From the NCBI GenBank assembly GCA_027343695.1, contig DAHWKJ010000022.1, positions 39,985-103,984 on the forward strand: a stretch of 64,000 bases of DNA, given 5' to 3'. The notes beneath the pieces were generated by a model. The model made no database searches and was not told where the DNA came from. It saw nothing but the letters and a program-made list of their open reading frames with translations. Position 1 is the first letter of the stretch. Each line of letters opens with the position of its first letter. The stretch comes from Sulfobacillus sp. (lineage in GTDB: Bacteria > Bacillota > Sulfobacillia > Sulfobacillales > Sulfobacillaceae). A program made the position numbers and the translations under genes. This document shows, in pieces, positions 40,831 through 50,440 of this stretch.

Positions 40831-41733
40831 TTACGGAGTGCCCGATTTGAGTTGGATTTTGGGTTGGGCGATGACTCGGGAATAGGCTGGGACACTTTCG
40901 GTCAACCATACGTTACCCCCAATCACACTGCCTTCGCCCACCACCGTATTTCCGCCTAAAATCGTCGCACCGGAATACACCACCACACGGTCACCAATCG
41001 TGGGATGCCGCTTTTGCCCTCGAATGATGCGGCCCTCTTCGTCACGGGGAAAGTTCAAAGCACCTAAGGTCACCCCTTGGTATAGGGTGACTTCTTTTCC
41101 CACTTCCGTGGTTTCCCCGATGACGACTCCGGTTCCATGGTCGATGAAAAAACTCGATCCTATGCGAGCTCCGGGGTGGATATCAATGCCGGTTGCGCTG
41201 TGGGCAATTTCCGTCATTAACCTCGGTAACAACGGGACGTCATATTCCCATAGGCGATGGGCCAGCCGGTACACCATGATCGCGTAGAGTCCGGGGTAAC
41301 TGGATATGATTTCGGAGCGGTCTCGCGCCGCGGGATCCCCATTAAATGCCGCATCTAGATCTAACGTAAGTCCCTGGAGAATCGCGGGAAGATCGGCCAC
41401 GAATCCTAATGACGTCTCAAACGCTTCGGACAACCGTGGGCATTCGGTGCCGCCACCGTCACAACTATGGGGGCTCGCGCGATGAATTTGATGTGCCAGA
41501 TCCCATGTCACCACACCCAAAAGCTCTAAGCGGGCGTTGCGGCGCGACCCTTCGACGGCATCGGACCAGGCATGCTGCATGGGAAACAGCAGGCATTCGA
41601 GACGCTCGATTAAGCGCACCGTGGCTCTACGGGTCACCGCCGAAAACCCATTGCCATCGTGTATCGGATAGGGGTCATATTGGCTTAATTCTCCGATAAT
41701 CTGTCCGAGACTATTCATGTCGAAGGTGCTCAT
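40831..41733 (-). CDS. cysE: Serine O-acetyltransferase
   Basis: CysE makes O-acetylserine for cysteine synthesis. The 300-residue protein ends in a left-handed beta-helix of hexapeptide repeats, such as IHPGARIGSSFFIDHGTGVVIGE, DRVVVYSGATILGG and GNVWLTESVPAYS. The N-terminal half is helical, as in the longer (EpsC-type) branch, with HSATGIDIHPG preceding the acceptor site. ATG 41733 has AAAGGA five bases upstream. It stands 104 bases after the hypothetical gene and 24 bases from the M20 gene, so the genes probably form a minus-strand set. Confidence 0.9.
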   Translation of the reverse strand: MSTFDMNSLGQIIGELSQYDPYPIHDGNGFSAVTRRATVRLIERLECLLFPMQHAWSDAVEGSRRNARLELLGVVTWDLAHQIHRASPHSCDGGGTECPRLSEAFETSLGFVADLPAILQGLTLDLDAAFNGDPAARDRSEIISSYPGLYAIMVYRLAHRLWEYDVPLLPRLMTEIAHSATGIDIHPGARIGSSFFIDHGTGVVIGETTEVGKEVTLYQGVTLGALNFPRDEEGRIIRGQKRHPTIGDRVVVYSGATILGGNTVVGEGSVIGGNVWLTESVPAYSRVIAQPKIQLKSGTP

Positions 41734-41756
41734 AGGAATCCTTTCTGGGGGCATCG

Positions 41757-43160
41757 TTATCGGTTGTCTCCCCGAAATGCTAGCGCATCCTTTTCACCCA
41801 CGTAATTCCACAGGAGCGCGAGGGTCTCGGCTCCTCGGTAAAAATTGTTGAGATGAAAGTGCTCATTCGGGGCATGGAAATTTTCATCGGGTAGAGCAAA
41901 TCCCAAGAGCAGGGTGGGCATGTTGAGCACTTCCTGAAAGGTGACCACGACGGGAATCGATCCCCCCATGCGAATATAGGCGGCTTTTTGGTGGTAAATG
42001 TCTTCAATGGCTTGTTCGGCCGCAAGGACGGAGGGATGGTTGAGTGGGGTTTTGGTACCCGGGTCGCCCTCACCACGCTCAATGTGGAGGCGTACTCCGG
42101 TGGGGCAGTGCGCTTTGAGATGCGCTTCTACCATATCGAGCACGTGGTGCGGGTCCTGATTCGGAACCAGGCGACAGGTGATTTTGGCGTGCGCTTCGGC
42201 AGGCACGATGGTTTTTCGCCCTTCACCAATGAATCCCGACCACATCCCGTTGACCTCCACGGTGGGTTGAGCCCAGATGCGTTCTAATGGGGTGAAATGC
42301 GGGTCACCAAATAGCATGGGACTACCGGTGGAGGCTAAGAATGCCTCGCTATCGAACGGCAGGGCTTGGAAGGCCTGTTGTTCTTTCTCTGTCAATCGTT
42401 CGACCCCATCATAAAACCCCTTAATGTTGACCGTTCCGTCGGCGTTATGGAGAGAGGCGATTAACCCGGCTAAGGCATGTGCGGGATTCATGACGGTTCC
42501 GCCATAGACCCCAGAATGCAAATCTTGAAAGGGGCCGGTGAGGGAAACCTCTATGGCCGCCAAACCTCTGAGGCCATAGCAGATCGCCGGGACTTCGGCG
42601 GCAAACATAGGCGTATCGGAGATCACCGCAAAGTCGGCGCGTAAATCTTCTTGGTGGCTTTTGATGTAGTCGGACAGATGAAGGCTGCCGATTTCTTCTT
42701 CCCCTTCGAAGAGAACTTTCACATTGACCGGCAGGGATCCGGACGTCTTCAACCAAGCCTCTAAGGCTACCAGTTGCATGTACACCTGACCCTTGTCGTC
42801 ACTTGATCCTCGGGCATAAAGAATGTCATCGATGACGGTGGGCTCGAACGGGGGATGTACCCATTTTTCGAGAGGGTCGACCGGTTGCACGTCATAGTGG
42901 CCATATATTAATACGGTGGGGCGATTCGGGTCCACAATAAGAGATCCCACTACGACGGGATGACCGGGCGTTTCATCTAAGTGAGCATTCGGCATACCCG
43001 CCCGAATTAGACGGTCTCGAAGCCATTGAGCTGCGGTCCTTACGTCCTTTTGGTGTTGGGTTAAGGAAGAGATACTCGCAATGGAGAGGAATTCGGTCAG
43101 ATCGGTCAGATATTGATCATGATGGGATCGTAAATATTGGAGAGCCAGTTCGTGGGCCAT
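41757..43160 (-). CDS. M20 family metallopeptidase (dipeptidase type)
   Basis: This 467-residue cytoplasmic zinc peptidase has metal and catalytic residues in YGHYDVQPVD, ARGSSDDKGQ, FEGEEEIGS and SVLAAEQAIED. It cleaves dipeptides or removes N-terminal acyl groups. The closest group is the cytosol nonspecific dipeptidase-like M20 enzymes. ATG 43160 is chosen with GGAGG about seven bases upstream. The frame continues upstream into the next gene without a ribosome site. Confidence 0.87.
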   Translation of the reverse strand: MAHELALQYLRSHHDQYLTDLTEFLSIASISSLTQHQKDVRTAAQWLRDRLIRAGMPNAHLDETPGHPVVVGSLIVDPNRPTVLIYGHYDVQPVDPLEKWVHPPFEPTVIDDILYARGSSDDKGQVYMQLVALEAWLKTSGSLPVNVKVLFEGEEEIGSLHLSDYIKSHQEDLRADFAVISDTPMFAAEVPAICYGLRGLAAIEVSLTGPFQDLHSGVYGGTVMNPAHALAGLIASLHNADGTVNIKGFYDGVERLTEKEQQAFQALPFDSEAFLASTGSPMLFGDPHFTPLERIWAQPTVEVNGMWSGFIGEGRKTIVPAEAHAKITCRLVPNQDPHHVLDMVEAHLKAHCPTGVRLHIERGEGDPGTKTPLNHPSVLAAEQAIEDIYHQKAAYIRMGGSIPVVVTFQEVLNMPTLLLGFALPDENFHAPNEHFHLNNFYRGAETLALLWNYVGEKDALAFRGDNR

Positions 43161-43249
43161 GAAAAATCCTCCATCCTCGGGATGCGTGATCGCTTGATTC
43201 AAGCTCTGCAAAAACTGTACTCGTTTAGCATGGTGAGAGCAAGCGGTGT

Positions 43250-44470
43250 CTAGAAGAGAAAGGATCCGACCGCCAGCACGACGAACACTCCAACGATGCT
43301 CCATAGCCAACGTTGTCGACCCCGAAGAATGGCTAAAGGGCCCATCAAGTGGATGTCACGCGCCACCACAATCAGCATCGCAAGACTCACAGGCATCCAC
43401 AAGGCACCGAGGGCCTGAGCCCAGAGCGCGATGGAACCCACCGCCAGGTGGGGCCAAAGCACCACTCCGGCGGTGATGGTGAGCGTCAACATATGGATCC
43501 AGCGAGACCGTCCGCCGGTGGGGGTGACGGCTTTGGGGGGAGGGGTGCCATGAAGCACTTCACTTAACATCCACGCTGAGGATAGGGAGATAGTGCAGGC
43601 AGCGAGAAACCCGGCGTCAAAAATTCCTAAAGCGAAGAGCTGGCTGACAGTGGGGCCTGCGGCGTGGGCTAACCAGGTCAAGGGATTTTGCAAGGGATTG
43701 CCCGAGGTGAGGGTGAGTGCACCGATCATCATAACGATGATAGCCATGGACACCTGGGCTAGAATCCCGATCCGAATGTCTTTTCGCCCCAGGTTCAATG
43801 AGGTGACACTACCTGACCAGACGGCATTTTGTTGCCAATAGATCATCCACGGTGCAATCGCGTTACCCGCTAGCGACAACAGTAAAAAGAATACCGGGGA
43901 GGAGATCCCCTGGCCCATTGCGGTCAACCAAGCGTGGGGGGTCGGATGGATGTAAAAAAGCGCCGGGATAAAAGCAAAATTAAAAATTGCTAAGACCAGC
44001 AAGAGTCGCTCGAGCCCAGGATAGTGGCGATATGAGGTGACTCCTAATACTAAGGCCCAGGAGAGAAAGAGTCCGACCCCCCACGGTAAACCGACAAGCT
44101 TCAACGCGGCGGTCATCCCGAGGAATTCGGTGACCAGGATGAGCGCGTTCAGCAAGTGCAGGATGGTTCCGTTGACGGTGGCACCCATGCTCCCAAACTT
44201 GCTACGCAGTAACTGGCTATAGGGTTTTTGGGTCGCCACGGCCACGCGCAAAGCCAACTCTTGGATGGTATAGGTGATGGGAACCATTCCGATTAGGGCT
44301 CCCAGGAACCACAGAAGGTGATGCGCGGCACCGGTCACCAAGTACGACAACATGCCGCCCGCATCATTATCCGCAGCTAACCCTAAAACACCGGGGCCGA
44401 TGGCTAACACCCACCACATCGTTTTTCGCTTATGCGGGGGGCGGTTGGTTTTGGTGGAATCCAAATACAC
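43250..44470 (-). CDS. Nramp-related metal transporter (NRMT-like)
   Basis: This 406-residue transporter has about 11 helices. Helix 1 reads IGPGVLGLAADNDAGGML, where classic Nramp has DPGN. Helix 6 reads GNAIAPWMIYWQQNAVW, with APWM in place of the canonical AxxMPH. These two changes are typical of the Nramp-related Mg2+/Mn2+ transporter (NRMT) branch, so magnesium is a plausible substrate. GTG 44470 has AGAGGA upstream at about 11 bases. It is divergent from a small membrane protein gene. Confidence 0.8.
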   Translation of the reverse strand: MYLDSTKTNRPPHKRKTMWWVLAIGPGVLGLAADNDAGGMLSYLVTGAAHHLLWFLGALIGMVPITYTIQELALRVAVATQKPYSQLLRSKFGSMGATVNGTILHLLNALILVTEFLGMTAALKLVGLPWGVGLFLSWALVLGVTSYRHYPGLERLLLVLAIFNFAFIPALFYIHPTPHAWLTAMGQGISSPVFFLLLSLAGNAIAPWMIYWQQNAVWSGSVTSLNLGRKDIRIGILAQVSMAIIVMMIGALTLTSGNPLQNPLTWLAHAAGPTVSQLFALGIFDAGFLAACTISLSSAWMLSEVLHGTPPPKAVTPTGGRSRWIHMLTLTITAGVVLWPHLAVGSIALWAQALGALWMPVSLAMLIVVARDIHLMGPLAILRGRQRWLWSIVGVFVVLAVGSFLF

Positions 44471-44614
44471 TATCTATCACGTCCTCTATCGCCGTTGGCG
44501 AATCAAGGTCATGATATGTAGCCCTACACCCCGAGGTGAGCCGTATTCCTTGGTTGCGTTAGAGACACAGACGGGATACGATGAGACCAAATGTAAAGGT
44601 TGGGGGCAACGGCC

Positions 44615-44872
44615 GTGAATTCATTGGCATTTGGCTGGGTTGAGATCGCGATTGGGATAGCTGGGATTGTGTTGGGTGGCATGGGAAAAATGTCTCGAGC
44701 TTCCGTCATTATCTCCGTTGGTCTTATCATGTTTGGACTGAGCCACATGGTGTCGCATCGCCTCCTCGGGATCTTTAATGACGGAGGCGCTTTAATTGTA
44801 TTGTTCGGTATTGGGATGTCGATATCGTTGATGCGTCGTCAACGTCGCGGACCCAAGCCGCCTCGCCAGTAA
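44615..44872 (+). CDS. Small three-helix membrane protein
   Basis: This 85-residue protein has three hydrophobic segments (WVEIAIGIAGIVLGGMG, ASVIISVGLIMFGLSHM, GGALIVLFGIGMSISLM) and a basic tail (RRQRRGPKPPRQ). GTG 44615 has GGGGG eight bases upstream and is preferred over TTG 44600. No family is recognised. It is divergent from the Nramp-related gene. The 187 bases after it hold nothing I can support. Confidence 0.55.
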   Translation: MNSLAFGWVEIAIGIAGIVLGGMGKMSRASVIISVGLIMFGLSHMVSHRLLGIFNDGGALIVLFGIGMSISLMRRQRRGPKPPRQ

Positions 44873-45059
44873 TAGTCTCTGCTTGAAGCGCCCGCACCAG
44901 GGTCTTTTGGGGCCCTGTCTTAATACCAGCATTGAAGAATTGTCACGCTTTTTGCGTGCGCCAATAGGCACCCCCGTAAGGTTTTTAAATGGGTCCGCCC
45001 AAGTCGACATGGCGCGTATTCGTCTCAACGCGAACGATTCCTGAGGCGAGGCCGAGCCA

Positions 45060-46379
45060 TTACGGCTGGCGGCTTGGCTTAGCCTGGCGAGCCCATTTCA
45101 AGAGCATCTCCGGAGAGAATCGGGTGGGGCGCCCTTTTTCGATGACCCGTTTACCTGCCACAAACACACAGTCAATGGCCGTGGGTGAGAGTGCATACAC
45201 CACATGAGCAATATTGGGTGGGCCTGGCAGTAGGGACGGATCGTCAAGGTCTAGGGTTACGGCATCAAACCATTCTCCGACGGCCAAGTTTCCGGATTCG
45301 ATCCCCAGCGCCTCGCTGCCCACGCGGGTTCCCATGTCAAACACGGTGGCCGCATTAATAATGTGCCCATTGCGATGGGCAACTTTTTGGAGCAGAGCGG
45401 CTTGTCTCATGTCGTCGAAGATGCTATGGCGGTCATTGGTGCAGCCCCCGTCGGTCCCTAAGGCGATTGGAATACCGCGTGCGAGCATGGTCACAATCGG
45501 AGCGATGCCATCACCGAGAATCATGTTGCTGGACGGATTATGTACCACCGTGGTGCCCGATGCCGTCAAACGACTTAGGTCCTCGTCATCGACCCAGACG
45601 GCATGAATGGCTAAAGTTTTCGACGTAAGCGCGCCAAGATCGTCAAGGTAGGCGATGGGGGTTTTGCCGGTTTCCTTCAAGACCGCCGTCCGTTCGTATT
45701 CTCCTTCAGCGACGTGGATATGGAGCCGAGTATTCAGTTCACGGGCCGTCTTGACCGCAGCCTGGATCATGGCGGTGGAAGCACCGTGCGGACTGTGCGG
45801 TGCCACCTGCACCGTGACCATGGGATTATCACCGAGTGCACCGGCTAGTGCTACGGTATTAGCACGGGCCTCAGAGGGTGTTTCCCGATAGCGGGAGGGA
45901 GCTCCTTTCCAGTCGTAAAAAGTACGGGCCAGCGCCAGTCGAATCCCGACTTCGCGCGCCGCTTCCGCGATTGCCATGGCATTTTCGAGGCCCTGATCGT
46001 TCAGATAGAAGAAATCGGCAACGGTGGTAATACCGTGGCGCAGCATATCCCAATACGCTAGCATGGCCGACTGATAGATCTCGTCCCGAGAAAGGTTTTG
46101 AGATACCGGGTACAAGACGTGGCTTCGCCAGTCCATGAACGTATCATCTTCACCCATTCCGCGCATCAACACCTGAAACCCATGATTATGGCCATTGACC
46201 CCTCCGGCTACCAATAATCGCTCGGGCCATTCTTCCACCGCAATCGCGGGATATTGTTGACGCAAAGAGTCGGCGGGTCCCCGGGCACGGATCCGGCCCA
46301 GTTCGTCCACGACGAATCCCACTCCCTCGTGCATGGATCCATCGAGGTAGCTCATGGCAGGGACGTAAAGGGTCTTCAT
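45060..46379 (-). CDS. Amidohydrolase (deaminase/chlorohydrolase-like)
   Basis: This 439-residue metal-dependent hydrolase has the HxH motif NGHNHGF, LHIHVAEGEYE and LGTDGGCTN, which supply the metal-binding residues of amidohydrolase subtype III (TrzN/SAH deaminase-like). The substrate is not fixed by sequence. Partners suggest a purine, pyrimidine or hydantoin compound: its ATG overlaps the stop of an upstream M20 amidase by four bases (ATGA), so they are in one operon. Confidence 0.85.
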   Translation of the reverse strand: MKTLYVPAMSYLDGSMHEGVGFVVDELGRIRARGPADSLRQQYPAIAVEEWPERLLVAGGVNGHNHGFQVLMRGMGEDDTFMDWRSHVLYPVSQNLSRDEIYQSAMLAYWDMLRHGITTVADFFYLNDQGLENAMAIAEAAREVGIRLALARTFYDWKGAPSRYRETPSEARANTVALAGALGDNPMVTVQVAPHSPHGASTAMIQAAVKTARELNTRLHIHVAEGEYERTAVLKETGKTPIAYLDDLGALTSKTLAIHAVWVDDEDLSRLTASGTTVVHNPSSNMILGDGIAPIVTMLARGIPIALGTDGGCTNDRHSIFDDMRQAALLQKVAHRNGHIINAATVFDMGTRVGSEALGIESGNLAVGEWFDAVTLDLDDPSLLPGPPNIAHVVYALSPTAIDCVFVAGKRVIEKGRPTRFSPEMLLKWARQAKPSRQP

Positions 46380-47614
46380 GTTCGGGGCACCTCCGAAGCT
46401 TCGGTGAGTGCCTGGGTGGTGGCGGCCAGGACCTCGGCCCCTTGTAAAACGTCATCGAACGCGGTCCATTCTTCGGGTGCATGGCTAATGCCTGCGTGAC
46501 TCGGAACAAAAAGCATGGCAGCCGGCATTACGTGGGATAAGATCCCGGCGTCATGACCCGCCCATGACACGAGGCGGGTGTGGGAGAACCCTAAGTTTTC
46601 AGCCGCGTTTTCGATCACGGGCAACCAGGTCGAATGCATATGAGCCGGTGCGACATAGTGGTATCGGGAGACAGACGCGTTGGGCTCGACGGCCTGGGCA
46701 CGCTCATGGATCCATGTCATTGCGGCGTCGAGCGTTTCTTCGTGGGGGGAGCGGATATCGATACGAAGTCTTGCCTCCCCGGGGATCACGTTGGCGGCGT
46801 TGGGGCTGACGTCAATAGCGCCGACATTGCCGACCAGGTCTGGTTTTGCGGCGATAAATTCCTCAAGCGCTAAAATGAACTGGGATGCCGCTAACAGTGC
46901 GCTGTGCCGCGCATTTTTTGGCGTGGTGCCGGCATGATTCGCGACGCCGGAGAAGGTGACCAAGAGATGGGCAATGCCGGTAATGTCAGTCACGACCCCG
47001 ATATCGATGCCGGAATTTTCGAGTCGAGGGCCTTGTTCAATGTGAAGCTCGAGATATCCAAAAAATTGGTCGAGGCTATCGCTTACGGTTTCGAGATCGT
47101 TAATAGAATACCCATATTCCTTCATCGCGTCTGCCAGGGTTCGTCCTTTTGCATCATGGGCGGATTGAATATGGTCGATGTCCAAGAAGCCCGCAACCGC
47201 TTTGGATCCTAAAAGCCCGGTGCCGAATCGGGGGCCTTCTTCGTCGGTGAAAGCGGCAACCCGTATTGGGCGAATGGGTCGGAGCCCACGATCTCGGAGT
47301 CCTTTGACTGTGGCGAGGGCGGCGACCACGCCGAGCCCACCATCATAATTGCCACCCCAGGGTACCGAATCCAAATGCGATCCAATGGCGAGGGCCGGGC
47401 CCTGGCCCACATCCCATTGTCCAAAACTGTTACCGGCGGCATCACTCCACACCCGCAGATCGAGGGCTTCTAGCTGGTTGCGAAACCACTGGTGGGCTTG
47501 ACGTTCATGGGAAGACCATGCCAACCGGTGGTATCCGCCACGTTCTGTGTCGTATCCAATTTCGGCTAACTCTTCTAACGTGCTTCGTAAGTATTGCGCG
47601 TCAATAAGTGTCAC
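46376..47614 (-). CDS. M20 amidase, N-carbamoyl-amino-acid/allantoate amidohydrolase type
   Basis: This 412-residue zinc or manganese hydrolase has GSHLDSVPWGGNYDGGLG (His and Asp ligands) and FTDEEGPRFG (Glu and Glu), which are typical of HyuC, AmaB and allantoate amidohydrolase. It removes carbamoyl or ureido groups from amino acids or allantoate. GTG 47614 has AAAGGAA upstream. It is the first gene of an operon with the amidohydrolase downstream, which fits stepwise breakdown of a cyclic amide such as a hydantoin or purine product. Confidence 0.85.
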   Translation of the reverse strand: MTLIDAQYLRSTLEELAEIGYDTERGGYHRLAWSSHERQAHQWFRNQLEALDLRVWSDAAGNSFGQWDVGQGPALAIGSHLDSVPWGGNYDGGLGVVAALATVKGLRDRGLRPIRPIRVAAFTDEEGPRFGTGLLGSKAVAGFLDIDHIQSAHDAKGRTLADAMKEYGYSINDLETVSDSLDQFFGYLELHIEQGPRLENSGIDIGVVTDITGIAHLLVTFSGVANHAGTTPKNARHSALLAASQFILALEEFIAAKPDLVGNVGAIDVSPNAANVIPGEARLRIDIRSPHEETLDAAMTWIHERAQAVEPNASVSRYHYVAPAHMHSTWLPVIENAAENLGFSHTRLVSWAGHDAGILSHVMPAAMLFVPSHAGISHAPEEWTAFDDVLQGAEVLAATTQALTEASEVPRT

Positions 47615-47838
47615 TAAGGGACTTCCTTTCAGCGTTCGTGTTAGGGATGGGATTTCTCAAATCTGGGAAAACACACCGTCTAAGTTAGTTGTATCATAAC
47701 ACCAATAGAACGATGCGCATCTTGAGGCCTACTCATCGGCGGTTTTTCTCGACATGACAAGGGATTTCTTCTCGGCATGGCGAATCGCCACAAGGACGCT
47801 ATGATGACCGAAGTTGCCACCGCTAAAGGGGGACGAGT

Positions 47839-49146
47839 ATGTCAGCCGCTACCATGTCAGAAGATGAGAAGGTTTTCAAGGATCCGGTCCATGGATATAT
47901 CTATGTCCACGATCCGGTGATTTGGGCTTTAATTAACACCAAAGAAGTGCAACGTCTACGCAGGATTCGGCAATTGGGTACCGCGTCGGTGACGTATCCG
48001 GGGGGTGATCATACCAGGTTTTCTCACTCCCTTGGGGTCTATGAAGTAATCCGGCAGATTCTCTTGGCTTTCGATCGGAACAACTATGCCTGGCCCCATC
48101 ATCTGGACCGATTAACCATGGTGAGTGGTTTATTGCACGACGTGGGTCATGCCGCATACTCCCATGCACTGGAACCGGTGATTGGGATGCGCCACGAAAG
48201 ATGGAGCGAGCGCATCATCTTGGATCCCTCCACCGAAGTCCACCAGGTCTTAGAGCAGGTGTACCCAGGGTTTGCGCAACATGTGGCGGATGTCATTGGT
48301 AAGCGGTATCCCAATCCGCTGGTGGTATCTATCGTGAGTGGGCAACTCGATGCCGATCGATTGGATTACTTGATGCGGGATTCGATCTTTACAGGTGTGG
48401 ACTATGGTACGTTCGATCTCGCGCGGATTATTCGGGTCATGCTTCCGAAAGACGATAAAATTGTGGTAAGAAAATCGGGATTACATACGGTCGAGGCATA
48501 TTTGTTGGCCCGCTATTTCATGTACTGGCAAGTCTATTTTCACCCCGTGAATCGATCGGCAGAAGTCATTTTACGGATGATCTTAGAACGCGCTAAAGTG
48601 ATTCACACCACGCTCTTCATGCCCCATCCGGCCCTTCGAAGTCTTCTCGGGGAACAGGCTGAGATAGGCCTAGACGACTACTTGGCGATCGATGATAACG
48701 TGTTAATGAATGCATTTAGTGTGTGGTGTCATGCGAGCGATGGGATCTTGAGCGATTTGTGCCGACGCTGGATGGACCGTCATTTGTTTAAGTATCTGGA
48801 GTACCCGACCTCGAATTTGCAGGCGGTTCAGGACATTGGACAGGATGTGGCATCGCTCGGCTTCGATCCACATTATTATTGTGTGGTCGACGAAACTGGC
48901 ACAGTCTATTATGATTATTATGTCGGCGGGGAAGGTACTTCCGGAAAGGAAGGGGCCTTATTCTTGTGGGATGAAGAGCAAGGTCAGTTGATTGAGATGT
49001 CTCGACTATCTAAGCCCATCAGTGCTATCGCGCGTGAACGCCAGATGGTTCGACGGGTCTACCTCCCCGAAGAGGTTTTGTCACATCCGATCGTCGGCCC
49101 TCGTATCGTACAACGAATTTCGGCACGCGACGTTCGGTTACACTAA
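47839..49146 (+). CDS. HD-domain phosphohydrolase (dNTPase-like)
   Basis: This 435-residue soluble protein has the HD metal site in order: TRFSHSLGVYEV (His), GLLHDVGHAAYSHALE (His-Asp) and DADRLDYLMRDS (Asp). This arrangement is that of the dGTPase/SAMHD1-like HD superfamily (YwfO-type in Firmicutes). Cleavage of dNTPs or other nucleotides is likely, but no substrate is shown. GGGGG lies six bases before ATG 47839. It is monocistronic. Confidence 0.87.
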   Translation: MSAATMSEDEKVFKDPVHGYIYVHDPVIWALINTKEVQRLRRIRQLGTASVTYPGGDHTRFSHSLGVYEVIRQILLAFDRNNYAWPHHLDRLTMVSGLLHDVGHAAYSHALEPVIGMRHERWSERIILDPSTEVHQVLEQVYPGFAQHVADVIGKRYPNPLVVSIVSGQLDADRLDYLMRDSIFTGVDYGTFDLARIIRVMLPKDDKIVVRKSGLHTVEAYLLARYFMYWQVYFHPVNRSAEVILRMILERAKVIHTTLFMPHPALRSLLGEQAEIGLDDYLAIDDNVLMNAFSVWCHASDGILSDLCRRWMDRHLFKYLEYPTSNLQAVQDIGQDVASLGFDPHYYCVVDETGTVYYDYYVGGEGTSGKEGALFLWDEEQGQLIEMSRLSKPISAIARERQMVRRVYLPEEVLSHPIVGPRIVQRISARDVRLH

Positions 49147-49438
49147 GAAAGGTTAACTCTAGTCTCCGTGAAGGTCCAGGATATGTACGGGCGTATTATT
49201 TGGTAGTCCTTATTGGACTCTAGAAGGAGACTGCTAGGAACTCCGCTTCGGTTTCCAGCCGGTCCGGGGGTCTAGAAGTGCTCAGCGATTGCGCTCACAG
49301 GATATGGTTACCATGGATGCCCAGGGGCTTGAAGCGGGCGGTCCTCATGACCGCCATAGATGTTGTATGATGATTATCACTAGACACTCCCCATTCCAAT
49401 AGCAGAGGTATTTGGAAGAGGGGCGAAAGGGACGAGAC
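49147..49438 (+). other. Long structured intergenic region before the glycosyltransferase
   Basis: This 292-base gap holds no gene. GGCGGTC (49337-49343) and GACCGCC (49349-49355) form a perfect 7-bp stem with a 5-base loop and no U-tract. AGTCTCC (49161-49167) is complementary to GGAGACT (49226-49232). The promoter of the glycosyltransferase must lie here. No riboswitch class is recognised. Confidence 0.4.
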
Positions 49439-50440
49439 ATGCAGGTTGGACTAATTATTCCGGCGGATACGCCGCCTACCGGAGGCAATAGCATTTCAGC
49501 GCGGCGGCTGCAAACTGGATTGCAAAACGAAGGGATCTCGAGTGTGGTGGAATTATATCACGAACACTTGACATCGTTTGATGTCTACCACGGCTGGAAC
49601 GCTAACCGTGTTGGGGTAGCCTTGGTCAAGGCGGGAGTCGATCCCCGCCGCATTGTGTTGACCTGGACCGGGACCGATCTGTGGCAAGATTGGGTCCAGG
49701 ATTATCGCCCAATTGCCGAGGCCCTGGAACCAGTCGGATCTCAAGTGGTGTTTACGGACGATGCTAGGGACCGGATTCTTCAGGATATGCCGGGTTGGGC
49801 AGATCGTATTCACGTGGTACCTCCTTCGGTGGATGAGGATGTGTTCCGGCCCGAACCGGCCTCAAAAGACTTGCCCCATCCATTCGTGTTGTTGGCGGGC
49901 GGGGTAAGACCCGTGAAACGTTCGGCATGGGCAGTGGAGTTGGTCGAGGCGGCTCGAAACGCTACCGGGCAAGATATTCATTTAGCCGTTGCCGGACCCG
50001 CTCGTCATATTGGGGAATGGGAGATGGTGCGGGCACATGCTAAGACGCGGCCCTGGGTACATCTTTTGGGAGAAGTTCCCAAAGAAGATATGGTAGCCTG
50101 GTATAACAGTGCTGACGTGACCTTGAATACCTCCGCTGTAGAAGGGGTATCTAATGCGTTGATGGAGGCATTAGCGTGTGGTGCGCTGGTGCTGTGCAGC
50201 AACATCGCGGGAAATCGGTATCTGGTTCAAGATGGCGTCAATGGGTTGTTATTTGAGAGCCAATCCGAATTTGTCGCTCAACTATCCCGGGCGCTGCAGC
50301 CTGATGAACGCATGAAGGCGATTCGGGCCACCGCGCGCGAACGTATTTTGGCCCGCCATTCTCTGATGCGAGAAGCCCAAGATTATGTGGAACTCTACCA
50401 ACAATCTCTCGCCGTAGCGGCTCACGGCTGTCATCGATGA
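49439..50440 (+). CDS. Family 4-type glycosyltransferase
   Basis: This 333-residue GT-B glycosyltransferase shows the C-terminal donor-binding features AGGVRPVKRSAWAVELV, a WYNSADVTLNTSAVEGVSNA loop and the EGVSNALMEALACGALV motif with two Glu residues seven apart. It likely uses a nucleotide-sugar to build a surface glycan. ATG 49439 is preferred because GAAAGGG lies about seven bases upstream. The ATG of the next gene overlaps its stop by four bases, so the two are coupled. Confidence 0.88.
   Translation: MQVGLIIPADTPPTGGNSISARRLQTGLQNEGISSVVELYHEHLTSFDVYHGWNANRVGVALVKAGVDPRRIVLTWTGTDLWQDWVQDYRPIAEALEPVGSQVVFTDDARDRILQDMPGWADRIHVVPPSVDEDVFRPEPASKDLPHPFVLLAGGVRPVKRSAWAVELVEAARNATGQDIHLAVAGPARHIGEWEMVRAHAKTRPWVHLLGEVPKEDMVAWYNSADVTLNTSAVEGVSNALMEALACGALVLCSNIAGNRYLVQDGVNGLLFESQSEFVAQLSRALQPDERMKAIRATARERILARHSLMREAQDYVELYQQSLAVAAHGCHR

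Noticed and set aside
44873..45059. Frame on the minus strand between the small membrane protein and the amidohydrolase
   Set aside because: It has no ribosome site and no protein-like family sequence. The region holds only weak hairpins.
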